Below are positions 29,369-38,472 of a stretch of 64,000 nt of DNA, in pieces. A program made the position numbers and the translations under genes. Below the pieces are notes generated by a model that was given only the letters and a program-made list of their open reading frames with translations, had not been told where the DNA came from and did no database searches. How positions within the stretch are numbered: the stretch's first letter is position 1; each line of letters begins with the position of its first letter. Source of the DNA: Candidatus Pelagibacter communis (GTDB lineage: Bacteria; Pseudomonadota; Alphaproteobacteria; Pelagibacterales; Pelagibacteraceae); contig NZ_CVSQ01000051.1 in the NCBI RefSeq assembly GCF_001180165.1, positions 1-64,000 of the forward strand, given 5' to 3'.

Positions 29369-29862
29369 TGAGTAAAATTGCAATTTATCCTGGAACATTT
29401 GATCCAATCACTTTTGGACATATAGATGTAATAAAAAAATCATTAAAATTGTTTGATAAAATAGTAGTAGGTGTTTCAGACGAAAGTAACAAAAATTATT
29501 TATTTAGTTCTGAGGAAAGAATAGAAATAGTAAATAAAGCCTTATTTAAAGATCTAAAATTAAATAGAAAAAAAATAAAAGTAGTATCATTTGGCTCTTT
29601 AACCACTGATTTATGTAAAAAATATAAATCAAACATTATTCTAAGAGGATTAAGAGCTGTATCTGATTTTGAATATGAATTTCAGTTAGCTGGTATGAAT
29701 AGAAAATTGAACCAAAACATAGAAACAATTTTTTTAATGTCTGATGTAGAAAATCAAATAATCTCATCAAGATTTGTTAAGGAGATAGTTAAATTAAAAG
29801 GTGATATAAAAAAATTTACTACAAAAAGTACAATTAAATCTTTAAAAGAGAAATATGAATAA
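29368..29862 (+). CDS. coaD: Phosphopantetheine adenylyltransferase
   Basis: Penultimate step of coenzyme A synthesis. The 164 residues contain the nucleotidyltransferase motif YPGTFDPITFGHIDVI (about 7-22), ILRGLRAVSDFEYE (about 88-101) and the terminal ISSRFVKEI motif. It overlaps both gyrA and the next gene. Confidence 0.96.
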   Translation: MSKIAIYPGTFDPITFGHIDVIKKSLKLFDKIVVGVSDESNKNYLFSSEERIEIVNKALFKDLKLNRKKIKVVSFGSLTTDLCKKYKSNIILRGLRAVSDFEYEFQLAGMNRKLNQNIETIFLMSDVENQIISSRFVKEIVKLKGDIKKFTTKSTIKSLKEKYE

Positions 29863-30415
29863 AATTTTTATTAAAATACTTGTTTTGTTTTTTTTAATTA
29901 CCAATCAATCAATAGCTGAGGAGAATATAATGATATTAAAATTAAAAGATGGTGACGTTAAAATTGAATTGTTTGAAGATGTTGCGCCAAATCATGTTAA
30001 AAGAATTAAGGAATTAGCAAATAGTGGTAAATACGATAACGTTGTTTTCCACAGAGTTATAGATGGATTTATGGCTCAAACAGGGGATGTTAAATTTGGA
30101 AATTCAGAATCAAAAGATTTTGATCTTAGAAGAGCTGGAATGGGTGGATCAGATTTTCCTGACTTAGAGCAAGAATTCAATAGTCTACCACATGATAGAG
30201 GAACTTTATCAATGGCTAGATCTCAAGATCCAAATAGTGCAAATAGTCAATTTTTTATTTGTTTTCAGCCAGCTCCTTTTTTAGATCGTCAATATACAGT
30301 TTTTGGAAAAGTGATAGAGGGAATGGAATTTGTTGATAAAATAAAAAGAGGTGATCAAAACAATAATGGTGCTGTAACTGATCCAGATAAGATTATTAGT
30401 TTTAAATCTCAATAA
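29855..30415 (+). CDS. Exported cyclophilin-type peptidyl-prolyl cis-trans isomerase
   Basis: Proline isomerase assisting folding. An N-terminal signal peptide (hydrophobic to about residue 20, ending SIAEE) indicates a periplasmic location. The cyclophilin core shows FHRVIDGFMAQTGD, GTLSMARSQDPNSANSQFFI and YTVFGKVIEGM. Length 186 is normal for the PpiA/PpiB type. It overlaps coaD by eight bases. Confidence 0.92.
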   Translation: MNKIFIKILVLFFLITNQSIAEENIMILKLKDGDVKIELFEDVAPNHVKRIKELANSGKYDNVVFHRVIDGFMAQTGDVKFGNSESKDFDLRRAGMGGSDFPDLEQEFNSLPHDRGTLSMARSQDPNSANSQFFICFQPAPFLDRQYTVFGKVIEGMEFVDKIKRGDQNNNGAVTDPDKIISFKSQ

Positions 30416-30423
30416 ATTTTTTA

Positions 30424-31536
30424 ATGGCATTAAAAAAATTTGCCTTTAACGTTTTAAAAAAAGACAAATTTGCTAGGTGTGGTTTAATTGAGACGCATCG
30501 TGGTAATATACAAACTCCAGCTTTTATGCCTGTAGGAACTCAGGCAACTGTAAAAGCTTGCACAATAGACGATATTAAAAAAACAGGTTCAGAAATAATA
30601 CTTTCAAATACTTATCATTTAATGATACGACCAGGTGTTGAAAGAATAGAGTCTGCTGGTGGACTTCATAATTTTATGAATTGTGATTTACCTATCTTAA
30701 CTGACTCTGGCGGTTTTCAAGTAATGTCTCTTTCAAAATTAAATAAAATTGATAGGGAGAAGGGTGCAATATTTAACTCTCATGTTGACGGTAAGAAATT
30801 TTATTTAAGTCCTGAGGAGAGCATCAGAATACAGTTAGGATTAAATTCAGACATAGTAATGATTATGGACGAGTGTCCAAAAAAAACTAATGATTATGAC
30901 GTTATTCAAAAATCTATGAATCTTTCACTTTATTGGGCCGAAAGATCTAAAGTAGCTTTTGGGAGCAATCCTCATAAAGCTTTATTTGGAATTGTTCAAG
31001 GAGGTCTATTTAAAGATTTAAGACTCAAATCACTTGAAGAGTTAGTTAAAATTGGTTTTGATGGTTATGCTATTGGAGGATTAGCAGTTGGAGAGACACA
31101 AAATGAAATGTTTAATGTTTTAGATAATATAAAAGAATATTTACCTATAGAAAAACCTCACTATTTAATGGGTGTTGGAACACCATCAGATATTTTAGGT
31201 GCTGTTAAAAGAGGTATAGATATGTTTGATTGTGTGTTACCTACCAGATCAGGAAGAACAGGTTTAGCATTTACATGGGATGGAAGGGTAAATATTAAAA
31301 ATAATAAGTATCAAAATGATAATACTCCACTTGATCCTAGTTGTGAAAATCTTAACTTAAACAAATATTCAAAAAATTACTTAAATCATTTATTTAATAC
31401 TAATGAAATATTAGCTTCAATGTTATTGACGCTTCATAATATTAATTTTTATCAAGAATTAATGTCTGAGATTAGAAAAAATATTAATTCTGGTACATTT
31501 GATGATTTTCATAATAAATACATTGATAAGTTGTAG
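30424..31536 (+). CDS. tgt: Queuine tRNA-ribosyltransferase
   Basis: Exchanges guanine for preQ1 in the wobble position of GUN-anticodon tRNAs. The 370 residues show TPAFMPVGTQATVKA, the catalytic aspartate region LTDSGGFQVMSL (about 90-102), GIVQGG, and the second aspartate in DMFDCVLPTR. The expected downstream Cys3-His zinc site is largely missing: CENL and a late histidine (LLTLHN) remain, but the CxCxxC seen in most Tgt is replaced by LDPSCEN. Identity is firm. Confidence 0.94.
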   Translation: MALKKFAFNVLKKDKFARCGLIETHRGNIQTPAFMPVGTQATVKACTIDDIKKTGSEIILSNTYHLMIRPGVERIESAGGLHNFMNCDLPILTDSGGFQVMSLSKLNKIDREKGAIFNSHVDGKKFYLSPEESIRIQLGLNSDIVMIMDECPKKTNDYDVIQKSMNLSLYWAERSKVAFGSNPHKALFGIVQGGLFKDLRLKSLEELVKIGFDGYAIGGLAVGETQNEMFNVLDNIKEYLPIEKPHYLMGVGTPSDILGAVKRGIDMFDCVLPTRSGRTGLAFTWDGRVNIKNNKYQNDNTPLDPSCENLNLNKYSKNYLNHLFNTNEILASMLLTLHNINFYQELMSEIRKNINSGTFDDFHNKYIDKL

Positions 31537-31660
31537 ATAGTTTAACTGTGCCATTTTGTATGAATAATCATATCAAATTCCTTAATTTAACAACCTTAAT
31601 TGATCAAAACTTTTAAATTCAACGAATTGAAAAATAAAAATTTATCTGTATACACACATT

Positions 31661-31682
31661 ATTCATTTTAAAAAAAATGAAT
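31661..31682. repeat. Inverted repeat upstream of tRNA-Lys
   Basis: ATTCATTTT and AAAATGAAT form a perfect 9-bp inverted repeat around four A residues, ending nine bases before the tRNA. It could be the end of the tgt transcript or part of the tRNA promoter. It is AT-only apart from one pair, so its significance is limited. Confidence 0.35.
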
Positions 31683-31691
31683 CAATTTTGT

Positions 31692-31767
<76 letters not shown>

Positions 31768-31778
31768 TTAATTTTGAT

Positions 31779-32606
31779 TTAGGTCAAATTTATTGGTGGA
31801 TAATCCAATATTACCTCGTTCATCCATTCATTTAATTGTTTAATTCGTGTATCAGAAGAAGGATGGGTACTCATAAATTCTGGTGGTTCTTTACCTTTAT
31901 TTGCTTCTTTCATTCTTTCCCAGATTTTTACTGTTTCTCTAATATCATAACCAGATAAAGAAGAGAAAATCATACCAAGATAATCAGCTTCACTCTCTTG
32001 CTTTCTGTTAAAAGGATTCATTATTCCTAGTTGAGCTAATAATCCAACTGTATCCATTCCGGTAGTTCTATTTATATCAGATAATACACCACCACTTGCG
32101 ATATCTATAATTCTTGCTCCAGTATTTAATAAAACACCTCTACTTGCTCTTTCAACAGAATGTTTTGCTACAGCATGAGCAACCTCATGACCCATTATTG
32201 CTGCTAAACCATTTTTATTTTTTGTTACATCAAGTATGCCTGTATAAACAGCGATTTTACCACCAGGCATACACCATGCATTTCTAACTTTTTTATTATC
32301 AATTAAAATATATTCCCAATCAAAATTTGCCGTTGGATCATTTAAATTTGCTCTAAAAAAATATTCACTGATCGAATCTTCCATTCTTTTTCCAATTTCT
32401 TTAATCTCATTCAAGGTTTTTGTGTCATCACTCATCTTTTCTTTTTGTTTAACTTTTTCGTAAATTTCTGCAGCTTGAGCATTTAATTTTGCCTCAGGTA
32501 TAATTTTTAATTGTTTTCTGTCAGTTATTGGTGCAGTAGTGCAAGAGTGCAAAAGAAAACTGCCACAACCGCAGCCCACATAAGTCAAAAATTTTCTTCT
32601 ATCCAT
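31779..32606 (-). CDS. M48-family metalloprotease with twin-arginine/lipoprotein-like leader
   Basis: A 275-residue zinc protease resembling LoiP/YggG or the BepA protease domain. The leader contains a twin arginine (DRRKFL) followed by a hydrophobic segment and a lipobox-like LLHSC (cysteine about 22), which suggests a Tat-exported lipoprotein. The zinc motif HEVAH is at about 140-144, with the third ligand in ESEAD near 203. A Tat system is encoded in this window. It converges on tRNA-Lys, ending 12 bases away. Confidence 0.88.
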   Translation of the reverse strand: MDRRKFLTYVGCGCGSFLLHSCTTAPITDRKQLKIIPEAKLNAQAAEIYEKVKQKEKMSDDTKTLNEIKEIGKRMEDSISEYFFRANLNDPTANFDWEYILIDNKKVRNAWCMPGGKIAVYTGILDVTKNKNGLAAIMGHEVAHAVAKHSVERASRGVLLNTGARIIDIASGGVLSDINRTTGMDTVGLLAQLGIMNPFNRKQESEADYLGMIFSSLSGYDIRETVKIWERMKEANKGKEPPEFMSTHPSSDTRIKQLNEWMNEVILDYPPINLT

Positions 32607-32637
32607 AAGTAACTAAAATTGATAATAATAATTTAAC

Positions 32638-32715
32638 ATGAATCTTAATAACAAAATTTTAATTGTATTATTTATCATTGCAATTGTTTTTGTTGTCTAT
32701 GCTAGTTATAGTTAA
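32638..32715 (+). CDS. Possible 25-residue membrane microprotein
   Basis: A short open frame whose product is one hydrophobic helix (NKILIVLFIIAIVFVVYASYS). It ends eight bases before the DUF502 gene start and lies in the divergent gap after the M48 gene. No database family is known to me, and AT-rich DNA readily gives such frames, so this is tentative. Confidence 0.35.
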   Translation: MNLNNKILIVLFIIAIVFVVYASYS

Positions 32716-32723
32716 TTGAAAAT

Positions 32724-33341
32724 ATGTCGAAAAAAGGGTCAAAAAAATCTTTTTCATTAACCTTGAGAAATTACTTTATTACTGGAGTAGTTGTTTTAAT
32801 ACCAATTGGTTTTACATTATATCTTACAAAAATTTTAATTGGTATCTCCTCAAATTTAATACCAAAAAATATAAATCCTAACAGCTATTTACCTTTCAAT
32901 ATACCTGGTGTTGAAATTGTTATTTCAATTTTACTTATAACTATTGTGGGTGGACTTTCATTGTCATTTTTTGGAAGAAGAATTCTTAAATTAATAGATG
33001 ATTTGTTCAAAAGAATTCCATTTTTAAGAACAGTTTATTCTGCAATTGTTCAAATGACTGAAACTTTTTCTAAAAAAGATGATGGTAAAAGAAGTGTAGT
33101 TTTAATTGAATATCCAAGAAAAGGAGTTTGGGCAGTTGGTTTTGCTACAAAAGAAAATAAAGGCGAGATGGCTCAAAAAACTGGTAAGAATTTAATTAAT
33201 GTTTTTGTGCCAACAACTCCAAATCCTACTAGTGGTTTTTTACTAATGTTTCCAATAGAAGATGTTATATATTTAAATATGTCTTTTGAGGAAGCATCTA
33301 AATTTATAGTTTCAGCAGGAACCTCTACTAAAAAAACTTAA
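32724..33341 (+). CDS. DUF502 family membrane protein
   Basis: A 205-residue protein with two transmembrane segments (about 14-36 and 58-82) and the DUF502 signature region FFGRRILKLIDDLFKRIPFLRTVYSAIVQ (about 83-111, shown in part by its FxxR-x-P-x-x-YxxxKQ-like pattern). Function unknown. DUF502 genes are commonly near recG and sdhE in alphaproteobacteria, as here. Its stop shares the palindrome TTAA with the recG stop. Confidence 0.82.
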   Translation: MSKKGSKKSFSLTLRNYFITGVVVLIPIGFTLYLTKILIGISSNLIPKNINPNSYLPFNIPGVEIVISILLITIVGGLSLSFFGRRILKLIDDLFKRIPFLRTVYSAIVQMTETFSKKDDGKRSVVLIEYPRKGVWAVGFATKENKGEMAQKTGKNLINVFVPTTPNPTSGFLLMFPIEDVIYLNMSFEEASKFIVSAGTSTKKT

Positions 33342-35389
33342 GCAATATCATTAATTATATCAGCTCTATCGTACAGTTTTATCAAAGGTTTGAATTTACT
33401 TATATCTTCATTTGATTTTTCTATTCTTCTCATTTCTTTTTCAGCCAATAAAAAAAGATCACTATTCTGAATTGGATCTGCTAACTTAAAATTTTTTACA
33501 CCACTTTGTTTAAATCCTAAGATATCCCCAAACCCTCGTAATTTCATATCTTCTTCAGATATTAAGAAACCATCATTAGTGTCTTTTAAAATTTTTATTC
33601 TTTTTTTTGCGTTTTCGCTTAGATTTGATTTAAACATTAATATGCATGTAGAATCTTTATCTCCACGGCCAACTCTACCTCTTAATTGATGAAGTTGAGA
33701 CAAACCAAATTTGTTAGCATTTTCAATTATAATTGTATTTGCATTTGGAAAATCTATCCCAACTTCAATAATCGTTGTGGAAACCAAAATCTTAAATTTA
33801 TTATTTAAAAAATTGTTTAGTATTTGATTTTTTTCATCTACATCAGTTTTTCCATGAAGCAAACAAACTTGATTTGGAAACTTGCTTTCTAAATATTCAT
33901 ACTTTTTTACAGCTGATGAGTGATCTAATTTTTTGGATTCTTCAATTAATGGACAAACCCAAAAAATTTGATTTCCTAAGTTAATTTCTTTTCTTATAAA
34001 TTTTAAAACATCTTCAATTTTAACCTCTAATTTACTATATGTTTTAATTGGTTTTCTATTTTTAGGTTTTTCTCTAATTATTGAAATATCCATATCACCA
34101 TAAATTGTCATTGTTAGAGTTCTAGGTATAGGTGTTGCTGTCATTAATAATACGTCACAATTTGATCCGCCTTTGTCCGACAATTTTTTTCTTTGATTCA
34201 CTCCAAACTTATGTTGTTCATCTATAATTATTAATCCTAATTTTTTGAAAATTACTTTTTTTTGAAAAATAGCGTGTGTACCAAAAATAATATCAATTTT
34301 ATTATTTTCTAATCTTTGAAGTATTTCTTTTTTTACCTTGTATTCTGATTTTCCAGAAATAAGAGCTATATTTATATTTTTATGAAATAATTTTTTTGCT
34401 AGATTAAAATGTTGTCTTGCTAGAATTTCCGTAGGAGCCATAAAAGCAACCTGGAAACCAGAGTTTATAGTATTAATTGCTGCTAAAAGAGACACTATCG
34501 TTTTTCCACTCCCAACGTCTCCTTGTAAAAGTCTAAACATTTTATTTGGTGAACTCAAGTCTTTATTTATTTCGTCAAGTGATTTTTGTTGATCATCGGT
34601 AAGAGAAAAATCTAATTTATCGATTAAAGAATTTTGTTTATTTACATTAATTATTTTATTTTTTTTCTTAATTCTTTTTATTTTTTTTCTTATTTCTGAA
34701 TTAACTAGAAATGTTGAAAATATTTCATCAAAAGCAAGTCTTTGATAAAAATTTGATTTATAATTTCCAATATTTTCAGGTTTGTGAAGTTCTTTAATTG
34801 AGCTATTCCAACTTATATTTTTAAATTTAGATAAAATACTTTTAGAGTGCCATTCATTAAAAACTGGTAAATTATTGATTATTTGATTTAAAATTTTATT
34901 ATATATTTTTTCAGAAATACCTTCGGTTAACGAGTATTTATTATGAGTTTGCTTGATTAAAGAAGAATCTTCAGAAACATATTTTGGATTTGTAATTTGG
35001 TATTTATTCCTAAAATGACCTATTTTACCACTAACAGTAATTTCTTTTCCTAATGGAAGTATTTTTTTAATATATCCTTCATAACTATTAAAAAAAACAC
35101 AATCTATTTCACCTGTCTCATCAGTACACAAAACTCTGTTAGGCAATTTCCTTATACGTGGGAAGTTATACTTTTGTGGAATTATAGTTACGGTTTGTAT
35201 TTCACCAATTTTTAAATCTTTTATTTTTGATGACAAGCTTCTATCTGTATAAGATTTTGGTAGTTTCCATAGTAAATCGAATAAATTATTAATATTTTTC
35301 TTCTTTAATAAATTTTTTGTTTTAGTTCCTACACCTTTTAAAGAACTTAAATCTGACAATAAATATTCATAATTTGTTTTATTCTTCAT
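33338..35389 (-). CDS. recG: ATP-dependent DNA helicase RecG
   Basis: Reverses stalled replication forks and branches Holliday junctions. The 683 residues have an N-terminal wedge/OB region (about 60-160), Walker A GDVGSGKT, DEQHKFG as the DExH motif, and QLRGRVGRG as motif VI. The ATG at 35389 is preferred; a GTG two codons earlier is possible. It is convergent with the DUF502 gene (4-base overlap) and divergent from sdhE. Confidence 0.96.
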   Translation of the reverse strand: MKNKTNYEYLLSDLSSLKGVGTKTKNLLKKKNINNLFDLLWKLPKSYTDRSLSSKIKDLKIGEIQTVTIIPQKYNFPRIRKLPNRVLCTDETGEIDCVFFNSYEGYIKKILPLGKEITVSGKIGHFRNKYQITNPKYVSEDSSLIKQTHNKYSLTEGISEKIYNKILNQIINNLPVFNEWHSKSILSKFKNISWNSSIKELHKPENIGNYKSNFYQRLAFDEIFSTFLVNSEIRKKIKRIKKKNKIINVNKQNSLIDKLDFSLTDDQQKSLDEINKDLSSPNKMFRLLQGDVGSGKTIVSLLAAINTINSGFQVAFMAPTEILARQHFNLAKKLFHKNINIALISGKSEYKVKKEILQRLENNKIDIIFGTHAIFQKKVIFKKLGLIIIDEQHKFGVNQRKKLSDKGGSNCDVLLMTATPIPRTLTMTIYGDMDISIIREKPKNRKPIKTYSKLEVKIEDVLKFIRKEINLGNQIFWVCPLIEESKKLDHSSAVKKYEYLESKFPNQVCLLHGKTDVDEKNQILNNFLNNKFKILVSTTIIEVGIDFPNANTIIIENANKFGLSQLHQLRGRVGRGDKDSTCILMFKSNLSENAKKRIKILKDTNDGFLISEEDMKLRGFGDILGFKQSGVKNFKLADPIQNSDLFLLAEKEMRRIEKSNEDISKFKPLIKLYDRADIINDIA

Positions 35390-35414
35390 TAACACCTAAT
35401 ATATTCTAATTATT

Positions 35415-35678
35415 ATGATCAACATAGATGAATTAAAAAAAAAAATTATTTATCGATCTAATTATAGAGGTACAAAAGAAATGGATAATCTTTTGGGTGC
35501 ATTTACAAAAAAATATATAAATAATTTAAATGAAAATGATCTTCTTGATTTAGAAAAATTACTAAATATTGATGACACTAATTTGTATAATTTTTACAAT
35601 GGTTTTAAAACCGATTTTGAATTTGAAAATAACAATATCAACTTATTATATAAAAACTTTAACTATACACAAAAATGA
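35415..35678 (+). CDS. sdhE: FAD assembly factor SdhE
   Basis: A small factor that helps attach FAD to succinate dehydrogenase. The 87-residue protein has the defining RSxxRGxxE motif as RSNYRGTKEMD (about 13-23). It is divergent from recG, the usual neighbour. Its stop codon directly abuts the 3' end of the convergent tRNA-Ser. Confidence 0.88.
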   Translation: MINIDELKKKIIYRSNYRGTKEMDNLLGAFTKKYINNLNENDLLDLEKLLNIDDTNLYNFYNGFKTDFEFENNNINLLYKNFNYTQK

Positions 35679-35768
35679 TGGCGGAGAGACTGGGATTCGA
35701 ACCCAGGAAAGAGTTGCCCCTTTGCCGGTTTTCAAGACCGGTGCTTTCAACCGCTCAGCCATCTCTCC
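35679..35768 (-). tRNA. tRNA-Ser (anticodon TGA)
   Basis: A 90-base class II tRNA on the minus strand: acceptor GGAGAGA, anticodon stem CCGGT/ACCGG with loop CTTGAAA, long variable arm, T arm with GTTCGAA, and encoded CCA. It abuts the sdhE stop without a single spacer base. Confidence 0.98.
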
Positions 35769-35854
35769 GTGAGCAAGGTTTTATAATTATAATTATTTAA
35801 TTCAACTATAAAATAGTCTAATAAACTTATTAATTACAACCATCATGATTTCCT

Positions 35855-36733
35855 ATGAATAAAGAATTTAACAAAGGCTTATTACTTGCTGGATTTGGAT
35901 CTTTTTGGTGGGGTTTTTTTGGTGTAATTTATTTTAAATATATTGCTTATATTGGACATATTGAACTAGTGGTTCATAGATGTTTATGGACAGCTTTTAC
36001 TTTAATTCTGACTACTTTTTTTTTCTCTAAATGGAATATTTTTTTTAAAATTGTAAAAAATAAATCAAATTTATTTTATTTATTTATCTCGGGTTTTTTA
36101 ATTTTTATAAATTGGGGTGTATGGATATATGCTATAGCAACAAATAGAATTATAGATGCAAGTTTCGGTTATTTTATAATGCCCATTTTAAGTGTAATGC
36201 TGGGATATCTTTTTTTTAAAGAGAAACTTAATAAAAAAAGAGTCTTTTCAATCTTTTTAGTTATTCTATCTATCCTTTTTTTAATAATTGTAAGTATTAA
36301 ATCATTGCCTTGGGTTGGTTTAATTGTTGCTTTAAGTTGGGGGTTTTACAATCTTGTCAGAAAAAAAATTAACGTTGATACTGATGTAGGCCTTCTTATA
36401 GAGAGTTTATTTATATTACCATTTGCACTGTTAGCTTTTTATTTGATCGCTAGCAAAGGGTATAATGATTTTCAATTATCTGATCCATCGATGATGTTAT
36501 TTATTTATCTTGCTGGACCTATGACTGTTATACCTTTATTTTTATATGTTAGGGGTGTCGAACTATGTGGTTTAGGAGCGACTGGTATGATATTTTACAT
36601 AACTCCAACATTTCAGTTTTTATTAGGGTATTTTTATTACAATGAGCCTTTTTCAATAACAAAATTAGTTAGTTTTATTTTTATTTGGATTGCTGTAATT
36701 ATATATTTGAAGGATTTGCATGAAACTAATTAA
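35855..36733 (+). CDS. rarD: RarD-type EamA/DMT-family transporter
   Basis: A ten-helix membrane protein of 292 residues. The RarD branch is indicated by the NWGVWIYAIATNRIIDASFGYFI-type segment (about 86-108) and the C-terminal YITPTFQFLLGY region. Substrate is unknown for the family. It overlaps the next gene by 14 bases, so they are co-transcribed. Confidence 0.85.
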   Translation: MNKEFNKGLLLAGFGSFWWGFFGVIYFKYIAYIGHIELVVHRCLWTAFTLILTTFFFSKWNIFFKIVKNKSNLFYLFISGFLIFINWGVWIYAIATNRIIDASFGYFIMPILSVMLGYLFFKEKLNKKRVFSIFLVILSILFLIIVSIKSLPWVGLIVALSWGFYNLVRKKINVDTDVGLLIESLFILPFALLAFYLIASKGYNDFQLSDPSMMLFIYLAGPMTVIPLFLYVRGVELCGLGATGMIFYITPTFQFLLGYFYYNEPFSITKLVSFIFIWIAVIIYLKDLHETN

Positions 36734-37721
36734 TTTTTTTTTATTTTTTATTTTTATTTCTATTAATCTCTCATTTGCTGATATCAATAAAGAATTTGAA
36801 AATTGGAAATTAAATTTCAAAAAAATAGCTTTAGAAAATAATATTTCAGAAAAAACGTTTAATACGGTTATGTCTGATACTAAATTTTTATCAAATGTGA
36901 TAAAATATGATAGGTACCAACCTGAATTTTATGAGGATACTAAAACTTATATTTCAAAAAGAACATCTTCAAAAAAAGTATCTTTAGGAAAAAAATTCTA
37001 TGAAAAAAATTCAAAATTAATAAATTCTGTTGAAAACGAATTTAATATTGAGAGAGAGTTACTATTAGCTCTGATGGGTATAGAAACTAATTTTGGAACG
37101 TATGTTGGTAAAATGGATATTTTATCCTCTTTGGCAACTTTAAGTTTTGATAAAAGAAGATCAGAATTTTTTACAAATGAATTATTAATACTTTTGCGAT
37201 TAATAGAAAATGATCAAATAGATTATAAAACGTTATATGGGTCTTGGGCAGGTGCTTTTGGTTTTTTTCAATTTATGCCATCAACAATGAAAAATTATGC
37301 TATTGACCACGATGGCAACGGATATATAGATTTAAAAAATAATAATGATGCCTATGCTTCTGCATCTAATTATTTAAATCAAATAGGTTGGAAAAGTGAA
37401 AATCCTTGTTTTTATAGAATTGATTTATCAGACAATATACCAAGTAAATATTTAAACATTTCCGCAAAAAAACTTCATGATAAAAAAAAGTTAAAATATT
37501 TTAGAAAATTTATTAAAAATAATGATCAAATAGATGATAAGTACAACTCTTTAAAGGCAGCCATTGTAACTCCAGATAAAGATATCATACCTGATGCCGA
37601 AACTTTAAATCCAGCATATATTGTATTTGATAACTATGAGGTAATATTAAAATGGAATAGGTCATTGCGATTTGCTTTAGCTGTTTGTACATTAAAAGAT
37701 AAATTTAAAAATGAACTTTAA
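36720..37721 (+). CDS. Lytic murein transglycosylase (MltB/SLT_2 family)
   Basis: Cleaves the glycan strand of peptidoglycan. A signal peptide (to about residue 20) leads into a 300-residue SLT_2 domain. The catalytic glutamate lies in LMGIETNFGTYVGK (about residue 121), with GSWAGAFGFFQFMPSTM and the calcium-loop-like DHDGNGYIDL further on. At 333 residues the length is typical. It opens a cell-wall gene trio with the RlpA-like and carboxypeptidase genes, each overlapping the next. Confidence 0.92.
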   Translation: MKLINFFLFFIFISINLSFADINKEFENWKLNFKKIALENNISEKTFNTVMSDTKFLSNVIKYDRYQPEFYEDTKTYISKRTSSKKVSLGKKFYEKNSKLINSVENEFNIERELLLALMGIETNFGTYVGKMDILSSLATLSFDKRRSEFFTNELLILLRLIENDQIDYKTLYGSWAGAFGFFQFMPSTMKNYAIDHDGNGYIDLKNNNDAYASASNYLNQIGWKSENPCFYRIDLSDNIPSKYLNISAKKLHDKKKLKYFRKFIKNNDQIDDKYNSLKAAIVTPDKDIIPDAETLNPAYIVFDNYEVILKWNRSLRFALAVCTLKDKFKNEL

Positions 37722-38472
37722 AAAACTAATATTAATTATTTCTATACTTTTTTTATCTGCATGTAATCAATTTGATCAAAAAAATAAAAACTTAGTTTAT
37801 ATTAGTGATCAAAATTATAGTAATACTGGATTTGCTTTAATTTATGATGATGAATTAAAAAAAGAAAAAAAAATATCTAAAAAAATCGATAATAGATCAC
37901 TTTTAATTTTTCATAATAAAATTAAAAAAAATTCATTTGTTAAAATTACCAATCCTATTAATGATAAATCCATTATAGCAGAAGTAATCTCTAATAACGT
38001 TAAATTCTCTACTTTTTATAATTCTGTGATTACGCAACGAATTGCTGAAGAGTTATCACTTGACCCTAAAGAACCTTATATCGATCTTGTTTTAATCTCA
38101 AAAAGTTCAACATTTGTAGCTAAAAAGGCAAAGACTTTTGATGAAGAGAAAAATGTAGCTGAAAAAGCTCCTGTTGACGGCATTACCATAGATAATCTGG
38201 GTAAAGAAAAGACTAAAGAAGTCAAAATAAAAAAACATAAATTTTTATATTCAATAAAAATTGCAGATTTTTATTACCGAGACTCAGCAGAAAATATGGT
38301 TAATAGAATAAAAGATGAGACAAATATAAAAAGATCTATAATTAAGAAATTATCTAAAACTAAATATAGGGTATTATTGGGTCCATTTAATGATATAAAA
38401 AAACTAGAAAAATCATTTAACGAAATAAAAGTATTAAATTTTGAAAATATAGAGATATTAAAAGATGTTTAG
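37711..38472 (+). CDS. RlpA-like SPOR-domain lipoprotein, divergent
   Basis: A lipoprotein leader (FLSAC, cysteine about 18) precedes a diverged region resembling the double-psi beta-barrel of RlpA (about 45-130, ending in SLDPKEPYIDLVLIS) and a C-terminal SPOR domain (about 175-250, YSIKIADFYYRDSAENMVNRI to VLLGPF). SPOR domains bind glycan stripped of peptides at the septum. The catalytic residues of active RlpA were not evident. It overlaps its neighbours by 11 and 8 bases. Confidence 0.7.
   Translation: MNFKKLILIISILFLSACNQFDQKNKNLVYISDQNYSNTGFALIYDDELKKEKKISKKIDNRSLLIFHNKIKKNSFVKITNPINDKSIIAEVISNNVKFSTFYNSVITQRIAEELSLDPKEPYIDLVLISKSSTFVAKKAKTFDEEKNVAEKAPVDGITIDNLGKEKTKEVKIKKHKFLYSIKIADFYYRDSAENMVNRIKDETNIKRSIIKKLSKTKYRVLLGPFNDIKKLEKSFNEIKVLNFENIEILKDV

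Noticed and set aside
31560-31616. 18-residue open frame upstream of tRNA-Lys
   Set aside because: No ribosome site, no hydrophobic or conserved feature, and such frames are expected by chance in this base composition.
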